A stretch of 64,000 nt of DNA, taken from the NCBI RefSeq assembly GCF_020379485.1, contig NC_063435.1:3286001-3350000 (forward strand). The letters are read 5' to 3'. The notes under the pieces were generated by a model that was not told the origin of the DNA, did no database searches, and worked only from the letters and a program-made list of their open reading frames with translations. This DNA is from Brassica napus. Taxonomy: Eukaryota; Streptophyta; Magnoliopsida; Brassicales; Brassicaceae. The translations under genes were made by a program, and so were the position numbers. Numbering within the stretch: position 1 is the first letter of the stretch; each line of letters opens with the position of its first letter. Of this stretch, positions 25,630 through 36,107 are shown in pieces.

Positions 25630-27338
25630 GCCCTGCTGTGGAAGCTTTTTGCTATGTATTACTAAAATAATTATTAGCTATCACCAGAGATGTGTGAGAA
25701 AGAAATAACTCAAACAACTTTTAAAATACATGACCGGTTTGCTCGTTGATTCTTGGATTGTTACCATACAACACAAACATACAGAACCATCTCTCTGATA
25801 ATCTACCATTGATCCCAAAATCAATCAAGTTATCCAGACAGCTTTCTAGGTTTGAGATAACTCAGTTGTCTCTGTGGATCTCAAACTCTGCATCTGTAGT
25901 TCAAACAACACATGGTCGGTGGTCCTCCTGTCATTAAATACAATGCTGTTTACAAAATTCAACAAATTAACATCTCTTTCTGAATCTTGTTTCTTCATGA
26001 TGTATAATGACTCATATATAATCCATCTGTGAATGGATACAAATCCAACGTCTGAGTATTTATTGGTCAGGGAAAATAAGAAACTTACATGTGAGCTGGT
26101 GATCCTCTTTGATACCATCTGTTCTTGTTTTTAAAGTGAAATAAAGAATTTGCTATTTCATCATCAAGAATCAAAGTCCATTGCTGTTCTAAGCTTAGAA
26201 GCTGCAAGAAAAGGAAAAACGTCTTCATTATGGAGTTATAGAACCAGAAGTTACCTCTTCAGGCGCAGTGTATCTGAACAAGTTACCGGAAATATCAGTG
26301 CTGTTACTCTGGGCAATGGCTCGATGACCACCTGTTGCTCCTATACTATAGTTCCATGAGGTTTAGAAGTCGTTGCAGCAGAAGGTGCACCAATGCCTCA
26401 TTCTGATTGACCAGCCTGCGATGGGCCAAGCAAGATATCCAAGTGTTGCTTGTTGCTCTGTGGTTCTCTCATAGAAATTGATAGTTAGTTAAAGAGGGAT
26501 CTGGCGATGGAGCATGTCTGTCAAGTTATAAACTTGTTATAAGCAAATAAAAGAAACGTAACTTTTTCTACATTTTGGAACTTTTTAGAGCTAGTGAACT
26601 TTTTTTATACTTTTAGCTCATTTTCGAATAAAAAACAACATGCAATTTGTCTTAAAACGAAGCGCAGTTTGAAATATTTTTTAAACGAGAAGAAAATGTT
26701 TTGAAGAGTAAGTTCCGTAACTCAACTTCCGTCTGTGGGAAGTGGCTTACCTCCTTCTCTTTAAATAAATCCGACTCTCTTCATTCATTACTTACCTTTT
26801 CTCATCGAAATCCAATAGCTAGTGTAAGTTTAGAGAGTATTTCATATACTTATTAGTTGTAAGGGCGTTCACGAGTTAACCGTGAATCGTCTGCCATGGT
26901 TGTATCCTGAAACTCGATATTTCCCACAGTCCCGTCTCATTACGGAGTGAATATTTACAGTTAAGGAAATAGATTGTATCTCGACTCCATGTTTCTTTTC
27001 AAAAACGTTTGCATATCATTTTTTCATTTCATCTTTTGAATCGTCTATTTCCTTAATATCGTTCATGTATTTCGATTTTCCGGATTCCTATAGAAATAAG
27101 TAGAGTCAGAGAGTTCGGGTTGAAACTTGGAGGGAAAAAGGGTTTAGGGTTTGTTACTTTTCTTCTCCGCGAATTATCTAAGATAGAAGAGATTTTTATC
27201 TCTGGGCTGCATCAGACCGGCCCATTAACCCATATTTTCATTTACCAAAACACATTTGTCTCTTTCTCTCTCTTTTTTTTTTTTTTAAAATAACTCTTTC
27301 TCTCTTTCACCACGAAAAACTGAGCATAATTAAGTACA
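25630..27338. other. Gene-like but unassigned segment
   Basis: No complete gene could be built. On the minus strand, 26380-26460 encodes an open stretch with SNKQHLDILLGPSQAGQSE, and about 26230-26350 an open stretch containing SNSTDISGNLFRYTAPEEV, in composition unlike random sequence. Further right, a double telo-box-like sequence (GGGTTTAGGGTTTG, about 27138-27151) and a GGCCCA site II-like motif (about 27219) resemble a housekeeping promoter reading leftward. Together they may be the remains of a gene lost from this block. I do not recognise the product. Confidence 0.35.
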
Positions 27339-27377
27339 CTAGATTTTTTAACCGCGCTACACGCGGATAAGATATTA

Positions 27378-28610
27378 TATGTATTTCACAATTCTAAAAA
27401 ATAATGTATAATATTGTATTATATTATTTAAAGAATATAAAATAAGACTACATAACATAAATATATTTTTTATTTTTTCTTTTTGAAAATCATTATGTTG
27501 TTTGATTGTTGTACTTAATTCACATATTTGCATAGATATTTGTGATAGATGAATAACTATATTTTTATTATCAATAAATAATATATATTTATTATATAAT
27601 ATAAGAAAAATGAAATTATTTACTTTTTAACAAACTTGTCTCATGTTGGGGACTCGGTTATAGACATATCATATTCGAATGAAACATTTTTACACTTATC
27701 AATCTTCTTAACAATTAAGAAACAAATCTGAATATCAAAACAATATCTCATACGATCTCTTTGTGGAATAACTGCTCTGAAGAAATTGAATTTATGCATC
27801 AAAAAAGACTGGAAATGGATGTGCATATGTGTTATCTAAGTCAGCTTTAAAAAAAACTATTTATAGTTCATATATCATTTATGTTCATCCTATTTTTTTG
27901 TCCATCATTTCTTAAACATCTTGAAATAAGTAATGCTAATTAATAATAAACTTTTTTCTCACAAAATAAAAATCAAATTTTGTTTAATTATCGCTTAATT
28001 TTTCTAACTGATATATGTATTTCTCAATTCTAAAAAAATAATGTATAATATTGTATTACATTATTTAAAGAATATAAAATATGACTACATAACATAAATA
28101 TACTTTTTAAATTTTCTTTATGAAAATCATTATGTTGTTTGATTGTTGTACTTGATTCACATATTTGCATAGATATTTGTGATAGAAGAATAACTATATT
28201 TTTATTATCAGTAAATAATATATATTGATTATATAATATAAGAAAAATAAAATTATTTACTTTTTAAACAAACTTGTCTCATGTTGGGGACTCGGTTATA
28301 GACATATCATATTCGAAGGAGACATTTTTACAGTTATCAATCTTCTTAACATTGAAAAAACAAATCTACATATCAAAACAATATCTCATATGATCTATTT
28401 GTGGAATAACTACTCTGAAGAAATTGAATTTAGGCATCAAAAAGGACTGGAAATGGATATGCAGATATGTTATCTAAGTCTGCTTCACAAAGTACTATTC
28501 ATAGTTCATATATCATTAATGTCCATCCTATTTTTTTGTCCACCATTTCTTAAACATCTTGAAATAACTGATGCTAATTAATAATAAACTTTTGCTGGAA
28601 AAAAAATCAA
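27378..28610. repeat. Tandem duplication inside the Helitron
   Basis: Two units of roughly 635 and 595 bp; both contain TAATGTATAATATTGTATTA-like sequence, GACTACATAACATAAATATA and CTCATGTTGGGGACTCGGTT in the same order. They have diverged by small substitutions and indels, so the duplication is not very recent. Confidence 0.8.
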
Positions 28611-29059
28611 ATTTGTCTTATTATCACTTAAATATTTTATTAATATGGTCTAAGAAGCTTTTAAGTGATATCATAGTTTAATTTATTAGTTTTTTTGTTA
28701 CTTTTTAGAGGTTTTTGTATTTAAGATCTTTTTTCATATTAAGCTTCTATTTCTTTCACATAATTGATATATATATATATATATATATCATAAAAATTAC
28801 CATCAAATCAGTTTTACTTATTTATTATTTTGTTTTAACGAAAATACACTTTTTAAATAATTTAATTTAAAATAAAATTATATATTAATTTGCTGTATTT
28901 TAACAATTTCATTGATTTAATTAATTTGTTTTGGTGGATAACTTAAAAAGTTTTCATATGAATCGGGGAAAGCAAGCTTATGTTGTTATATTATATTTAT
29001 TTTGTGTATATAGAATCTATATATAATGTTAGTTTAATAAAGAAAGAACATTATTTTTT

Positions 29060-29660
29060 TTGTAACTTCAAAAAGATACATTATTACAATTTGAAATGAA
29101 TCAAAATTGAATAAAATGGTAATTAAATATTTGTAAATCTAATTGTTTAGTTGGATTCTCATGAAAAAAAAATCGATTGGTTAAACAAATGTTTCAAAAA
29201 AATTTGTGGTATTTTTTTGTCTATAAATTATAAAATTTATTGAATTAATATATTTAATTATTGCATCCTTAAATAATATTTTATTAAGACATTAGAAAAA
29301 TATGTTTTGAGTTGTTTTGTCAAATTGTACAAAAATCTATGCTTTTTCATATTTGTAACTTCAAAAGATACATTATGACAATTTGAAATTAATCAAAATT
29401 GAATAAAATGGTAATTAAATATTTGTAAATCTAATTATTTTTTTTATCTTGTTTAGTTGGATTCTCATGAAAAAAATCGATAGGTTAAACAAATGCTTCA
29501 AAATTTGTTGTGTTATTGTTTTGTCTATAAATTACAAAATTTATTGAATTAATATATTCAATTATTACACCCTTAAATAATATTTTATTAAGACATTAGA
29601 GAAGTATGTTTTGAGTTGTTTTGTCAAAATTTTACAAAAATCTATGCTTTTTCATATTTG
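29060..29660. repeat. Second tandem duplication inside the Helitron
   Basis: Two units of about 300 bp share GTAACTTCAAAAAGATACAT-like starts, TTGAATAAAATGGTAATTAA and TATGTTTTGAGTTGTTTTGT, in order. Ends are approximate. Confidence 0.75.
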
Positions 29661-29914
29661 TCACGAAAATTTATATGTTAAACTTACTTTTACAAAATTC
29701 TTAACTTTGTCACGAAAAAAAAATCTATGCTTTTTCATATTTGTCAACGTTCTCACACTTTCTAAGAATATATTAGCTTAGTCACTTACTTATTTTTTTT
29801 TACAAAACAAAGTATCGGAGTCTTGAAAGTTGAATTTATATTATTGTAAATGTACATAAGAGTTTGTGATTATATACTTAGTGGTTCTTGTATATGTGTC
29901 CAAGAATGTTTCAA

Positions 29915-29966
29915 TGGCTTAGTGGTAACTGTCCTATATATATCATACTAACCCGGGTTCGATTCT
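29915..29966 (+). other. tRNA-like A and B boxes in the Helitron
   Basis: An A-box-like TGGCTTAGTGG (29915-29925) and a B-box-like GGTTCGATTC (29956-29965) are spaced as in tRNA genes. I could not fold an acceptor stem or a normal anticodon arm, so it is probably a tRNA-derived relic, not a working tRNA gene. It is antisense to the Helitron. Confidence 0.45.
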
Positions 29967-30106
29967 CACCTTCGCATTGTTTTTTTTATTTTTTACGAAA
30001 AGTAAATGAGATGACATGGCAATTTCGGGTTCTCTGATTGGTTGATTTTTCTATCCTATGTGGACACCCTCTCCATGGCTTATATCCCCTTTTAGTATAG
30101 TATAGA

Positions 30107-31558
30107 TAACATACTACGTAATGTATTTAACCTTCTTTGCATCTTTACCCAAGCCTCATCAATAAAACCTTGGAGACTAGCAAAAGGTTTAGACGAGATG
30201 AACTGCAGAATTCATCAAACATTACTGTATGGAGCACATTCATTGTAAAATGGGAAAGTAATACTACATTTCTCATGAGTATAAGAGTATAAGACCAATG
30301 TATTTGCCTCTTGGTTCAATCAAATCATCAAGATCCTGACTGCAAGTGCGAAGTTTATGTTTTGGAAAAAAAGAATGATGCTGATATTGTGTACGTTCGA
30401 AACATTTGAGAAAAAAAACATCATTGAGGCACGACTTGGAGATTATATGAGGGAACAAAGGTTAATAAAGGTAAGGGGGGGACATGAAACTATTAAATTT
30501 AAGATTAAGAAAAGAAGAATGCATATCACAAGGTGAAAGTCTTGGGTCTAGATCACTATCTTGAATATTAAAGATCTCACAGTAAGTTCAAAATAGATCG
30601 AGACGAGATAAAAGATAAAATAAAAGACTAGAGGTTCTCGAGGCCGCGTAAGTTCGAGTTTGGACAGTAAGTGTAGTTATGTTAAAGAGGCCAACAGACG
30701 AATGGTTATTAAACATCATTTCTTCTCTCGTCTGCGCTTACAATCCTAACTTATGGTTTTAACCAGGAAGAGAAGCATCTAATGTTTTTATTTTATTTTA
30801 TAGTATCTAAGAAGCTACAATAATGGTTTTTGTATGGTCAGTTCTAAAATTCGATAAAGAAAAAGTATGGTCAGTTCTAATAAGTCAGCGGTAGCTCAAT
30901 CATATTGAAGTCATAAGATGTGCTGCGTTAAGGTGGGGATGTCGAGTATGGGTTCAGAAGTTTGAAGGGTGTTTCCTAAGGTCAAACCCCACATGACACC
31001 CATATCTAAACTTACAAAAGGGGGAAAATGCAGTGAACTAGACATCGTACATGTGATACAGTTATCATCAAGTGTCTTCATCTCTTAGTAGTTAGTACTA
31101 AATAAAATGTTTCTGTAACTCCACTGCACAGGTTCCATATCTTCCCATTTCTTATTTTTATTTGGGTGGCTGTAATCTTTATATATTATGACAAAGATAT
31201 GTAGCTACTAGTTTGAGCTGATATTGATGATATGTTGTTATCAAATTCAAATACGATAGAATTCATATATATTTGAACTAAATAGCTGTCATCCGGTACG
31301 CGTGCTTTTACGCGGCATCCTTCGTTTCTTCTTGGCTTCTGGAAATTTTCTCAATAACTGTAGATCGTGATGATATGCAAATATGGAGTCAAGCTTAGAA
31401 CTCTCAAAGATGAATTTGAAATGAATCCATGTATGCAGATGCATTATTATTAGGATAAAAACATTCTTTAACTTCTAAATTAAAACCAAAAAACTTTCGA
31501 TTCGTGTTTGAACCAAACAATTGTTTAACTTAAAAAATATTGGCCGTTTTAATTTTTA
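30107..31558. other. Intergenic, no gene seen
   Basis: No supported coding frame, RNA gene or bounded element. The short minus frame 30273-30458 is not convincing. Confidence 0.55.
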
Positions 31559-31965
31559 TATTTTGTTGATTCGACCATTTAAAAAATCTTGAATAATCAA
31601 CAGTTAAACTCGATTAAAAACTAAATGTCTCTTTAACTCTCTAACAACCCCGTTTTGAAAACTGATTAAAAACTTAATCATACGATGTCGTGTTGTATAG
31701 ATAGTAACCATTTAATCCTTTCTTTTTAGCGAAACCCAAAAATTCCCAAATTGAAAATTCTAAAACCATATACTATATTTAGGATTTCCTGGGTTTCATG
31801 AGAGAAGAGATTAAATGCTTATTATCTATGCAAAATAACGTTTTATAATTTAGTTTTTAATCAGTTTTCAAAATGATGTCGTTAGAGAGTTAACAAACAT
31901 TTAGTTTTCTTAATCAAGTTTAATAGTTGATTGTTCAAGTTTTAAATGGATGAATCAACAAAATA
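31559..31965. mobile_element. Foldback-type MITE
   Basis: About 400 bp made of two long, imperfect inverted arms. Each arm contains, in mirrored order, TATTTTGTTGATTC, CCATTTAAA, TTAACTCTCTAACRAC and TTTGAAAACTGATTAAAAAC. The inner part, near 31740-31800, is unpaired. The arms have diverged by indels. The true outer ends may extend a little further; no target duplication was resolved. Confidence 0.7.
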
Positions 31966-32711
31966 TCAGAATTTGGAGATTTTATTGGCTTTAATTTGAA
32001 ATTTCACGGTGTCAATGGCTGTTTTCTCTTATTATTAGTGAGGAAGATGATGAAATGTATCTTATGGTTACTAAACCAAACGGATTATAATTACTACGTA
32101 CAATTAGTTACCTCAAAGGTTATATACTTTGAACTTCCTCATGAGAAGAAAATGTTAGATATACCGATATCAAAGAAACTTGTAGGAATTAATTAGGTTA
32201 AGAATATCATGGTTTAAAGTTCAAAAAAAAAGAAAAGAATATCATGGTTTATAATACGAAAAATAATATTTTAGTGCAAAAATCTGAAACAGCAGGCTAC
32301 TTTACAAAATTTAATTAGTATCTGAGTTATTTATTAAAAAATTGTCCCTTTTATCGACTAGGAGTAGGACATACATAAATCTAATACTAAAGTAACTAAA
32401 AATGGACCTAGATTACTATTTTAGAAAAACTAAATAACATTCTTTTTAAAAAAAACATAAATGGCAAAACCTAAATAATGCCACCGGCTTAATGGACTCT
32501 TAAAACCCCTGGATTCGTACTTCGTGGGTCCAAACTTAATGAAGACCATCAGAGAGGGAAAGATTTCTTATTTTCAAACTTTGATGGTCCTATATATGAG
32601 TATTGAAATCACTAAAGTAAGACACTGATTTTGAAATTTTAAGCATCTGATCTAGAACGATATAGGATGTCAAGCCATTGTTAAAAGTTCAAGACTGGCC
32701 CAACCCTAACC
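31966..32711. other. Intergenic, no gene seen
   Basis: AT-rich, without a supported gene or bounded repeat. Confidence 0.55.
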
Positions 32712-32727
32712 ATATTGTATCTTAATG

Positions 32728-34052
32728 GATTCTCTCTCGCTTCTCTCTAGATAAAGTTCACGCCTTTAGGGTTTTCGCGTTTTCCGGCGGCCGCCGTGTC
32801 CTTTCTGGTGGTCGCCGGAGCTCCGTCCGTGTGTCTTTTGTCTTCTCTTCCGTTCCTCTCTTGTTATCTCTGTAGTTTCGCTATCTAAGTTTGCGGTTGG
32901 GTTGAACGCAGTCAGGGTTTCCTTGGTTCAGATCCGGCGGTTCCTGTTGCAGATATGGCGCGTGCGTGGCGTTTCTGGTGAGGCTTGAGGATGGTCTCTG
33001 CCTCCGCCGTGTCTCTGTTCTGTTTTGCTGAGGGGTCTCTGTCCGAGGGTTTTTCCTCTTCTCTGGTTGTGTCTCTTCGAGAAGTGGTGGCGCATGAGTC
33101 GTTGAGAAATCCTCCTTGGTTCATCTACGGTGTAGTGTGGCGTCTGGCTATGCGGTGGGTCTTCTAGGTGCGGGATTGGAGCTCGTGGGTTTGTGAATCT
33201 CGTGCTTCTCTTCTCCTCTTCGGCCTTCTGGTGATCTCTGGAAAAAGCGCGTGGAGTGTCTCCTTCTGTGGGTCGTCATCTCACCTAAGGTTATTTCCGG
33301 TGGAAGCGCATGGTGGTGCGGTCTCCTCTACTTGCGTCGACTTTATTGGCCGGTGGAGTGCTTGAACTAATCTCCGGAGGCGGAGTTGGTTCGACGGTGT
33401 GGCGCTCAGCGCTATGGTTCTCTTTCCTTTGGTCATCTTCTTGGCAGTTTGGCTGTGTGAAGGTGGATTGGGTCCAACGTTTGTGGATTGGCTTCAGTTG
33501 GGCTGTCGATCTCCTTGGTAGTCTAATGGTCTTCTCTCCGGAGGCGGATGTGCCTAACCAGTCCCCTTATCCTATATGGGTTTCGGGTTAAAAGAATGTA
33601 TACGGTCACGGGTTGGAGTGCTCGAGGCAGCAATCTCGGGCTTTCCTCCTCGAACGACGGCATTGTCGGTTATGGACTCCGCCTCGTGCTGCCGGTTACG
33701 GATATTGGATGAGCTTGTGAGTTCGAGTTGTGTTTCTCTGCGCAGGTGTTGTGGTGGGGGTCGATGCAGAAGCTGTAGGAGCCGTGTGTTTCAAGGTTTG
33801 AGGGTGCCTTTCTCTCCGGCAGCTCACGGTAAATGTTTTGGCCATTTCACTCATTCCTCGTTAAGGACTTTCACTGCTCCGTTGACGTTCGGTTTGATTT
33901 CAGGATTTGATCTTCTTTCACTTTAGTTTGTTGTTGGTTAGGTGCTCTGTTTAGATTTAATTTATGCATTCTGCTACTTTGTTTCTATGTTGTTCTGTAA
34001 AAAAACTTGAAAATCTTGGTATGATAATTTAACATTTTACTAAAAAAAAAAA
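32728..34052 (+). mobile_element. GC-rich poly(A) retroposon, non-coding
   Basis: A 1325-bp insert with a 3' poly(A) run (about 34042-34052) is flanked by a perfect 16-bp target duplication ATATTGTATCTTAATG (32712-32727 and 34053-34068). It is far more GC-rich than its surroundings. It contains several unrelated open frames (for example 33310-33591 and 33576-33926), but none resembles a known protein. The 3' end carries CTTGGTATGA plus TAACATTTTAC, as in the LINE tail at 1588-1698. This is best explained as a non-autonomous retroposon mobilised by a LINE, similar in type to the Arabidopsis Sadhu elements; membership in that family is a guess. Confidence 0.8.
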
Positions 34053-34068
34053 ATATTGTATCTTAATG

Positions 34069-34796
34069 TAGGTGTATAGTCAATTGCATGAAAGATGCAT
34101 GATCTATCACATGCATAGATGAAAGTTAAATGAAGATTTTTATAATATAAATATATTATTTTTGTTTGCTTCTAATGTGAAAATACGCCGGCTCACAACT
34201 CAAAATATCAGACGCTATCTTTGGAAAATGTCAAAGACACGCAAATAGTATACCTTTCATATTGCCAAACTTCTTTTAGATAAATAATGGGGTGTTCAAT
34301 AAAAAACACATTTATTAGAATTATGAAACAAATACTTTTATATATTGTAAAAATACAGAAAGCTAACCCGATTGGAGCGATAAAATCCCCAACTGTTTGC
34401 AGCAACATGTACGCATAGTCTAGACTACTGTGCAGAAGAAAATACAAAGATATGGCAAGTTGGCAATCAATCATAGGGTAGCTCCAAAAATAGAGGTACG
34501 TACGTCGAAAACATACCGTTTTAGTTTCTACCAAACTCTATTGACATTATATGTAAGTATGTAACTACCAATCGATCTAGAACTAGAAGTCATAGATATT
34601 GCAAACCCTTATAAATTGACGGCAATTGATAGATAATTTAACGGCAGCTTCCAGCTTCCAACTCCTAATTGCATCTATGTTAGGTGTCCGCACGTTCTAC
34701 AAGATTATCACTGGAGTAACTTAAGTAATTGAACTACACGTTTATGGTATCTTTTACTCCCAAGTTTACAATTTGAGTTAATCATATAATATGTGT
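34069..34796. other. Intergenic, no gene seen
   Basis: No supported gene. The minus frame 34208-34534 has no recognisable domain. Confidence 0.55.
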
Positions 34797-34804
34797 ATTT
34801 GACC

Positions 34805-35494
34805 TAGGGGTGGGCATTCGGGTATCCATTCGGGTTCGGTTCGGATCTATTCAGGTTTCGCGTTTTCAGGATCAAAGATTTCAGCCTCATTCGGGTATTT
34901 CTAAATTTCGGTTCGGGTTTACTTCGGATCTTTGCGGGTTCGGTTTGGATTTGGATGATCCATTTAAATGATTTTAAAATTTTTATAAATTCATTATATA
35001 CTTTAAATTTCTCAAAATCTCAAAATCTATAAATCAAATAATATATTGCATATAAATTTGATAACATATGTCAAAATACATAAACTTAACATATAAATTG
35101 GTTTGATTTGAATATTTTGATAGATAATCAATAGATATTTCAAGTATTTTTGGTGTTTTGAGTATATTTTAGCTAGTTTAGACATTTACTTTTGACTATT
35201 TGTATATATTTTCAATTATTTTAGATAACTTAAAAATATCGTATATATTTTGGATAGTTTTTTAATATACATTAAATCTATAAAAAATTTAATATATTTA
35301 GATATATAAATCTATTTCGGATACATTCAGGTACTCGAAATACTTCCGTTCGGATCAAGTTTCGTTTTAGTTTTCTAGATACCAAAATTTTGAATCCATT
35401 CGGATATTTAATCAATTTTGGTTCGGACTTGCTACTACTTTTTCGGATCGGGTTTGGTTAAGTTATTCGGATTCGGTTTTTTTGCCCAGTCCTA
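34805..35494. mobile_element. hAT-like non-autonomous element
   Basis: A 690-bp element with short terminal inverted repeats (TAGGGGTGGGCA on the left; TAGGACTGGGCA in reverse complement on the right) is flanked by an 8-bp direct repeat with one mismatch (ATTTGACC, 34797-34804; ATTTGATC, 35495-35502). An 8-bp duplication is the hAT hallmark. Subterminal sequence is rich in TTCGGGT and TTCGGAT repeats, as in many plant hAT-like elements. No transposase is present. Confidence 0.75.
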
Positions 35495-35502
35495 ATTTGA
35501 TC

Positions 35503-36107
35503 TTTTCGAAAATAAAATAAAAATTACGGTGCCGCCTAAGACACAATCATAAACATAATTCTGTTTTTTGCTAAAAAAACATAATTCTGTTTTAAAAAAA
35601 GAGTTTTGGACATGTGGTTGACCTGATCCCTTAACGTCCGATATAACGTTGTACTACGAAACATGTTACATGTCTCACGTATATGAGATGCTTTTTCTAT
35701 ATTCTAAACATATTTTATTTAATGAAACTGAAATTTAGTAGTATTAATTAGTAATCGTTTCTCATTGTCCAACTAAGCCCAATACCAAAAGTAATAAATG
35801 ATTTCAACAGGAGGACTCTGATAGTGAGATAATGAACCGGCATGTAGTTGCGTTTCTTAAATGGTGAGAGGTCATATTTATTATTCTGAAAAACATTTAT
35901 TTTTAGTAATTATAATTTCTTCCCATATTTTCTGTAATTAATGGGTAAGGTGGTAGATGAAGAAGTTGTAAATACGATGGACAACAATAAGGATATGTTT
36001 AAAAGTCTATATATATAGTAACATTGACTCCAAAGGCTTTTAAGTCACCCAATACAATCAAGTTTTGTGTTTTGTATTAAGTTGGTTGAAGCATATCTTA
36101 TTTCAAT
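35503..36107. other. FAR1 upstream region
   Basis: No gene; contains the promoter of the reductase. A TATA-like run (TATATATA, 36009-36016) lies about 95 bp before the ATG. Confidence 0.5.

Larger units (their letters stand above)
27339..30106 (-). mobile_element. Non-autonomous Helitron, 2.8 kb
   Basis: Read on the minus strand, it begins TCTATACTATACTAAAAGGGG at 30106. It ends with the hairpin CCGCGTGTAGCGCGG, then TTAAAAAATCTAG at 27339, between host A and T. The ends match the Helitron at 8773-10292 in design, but the terminal hairpin differs, so it is another family. No Rep/helicase is present. Internally it holds two tandem duplications: about 27378-28014 with 28015-28610, and about 29060-29355 with 29356-29660. 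It also carries a tRNA-like stretch at 29915-29966. Small open frames inside are not coding. Confidence 0.88.

Noticed and set aside
25846..26118. 90-residue minus-strand frame
   Set aside because: No recognisable domain and no splice partners; left as part of the unassigned segment.
33168..33926. Series of open frames of 65-116 residues
   Set aside because: They are in different frames of a GC-rich retroposon with few stops, without domains or mutual continuity.
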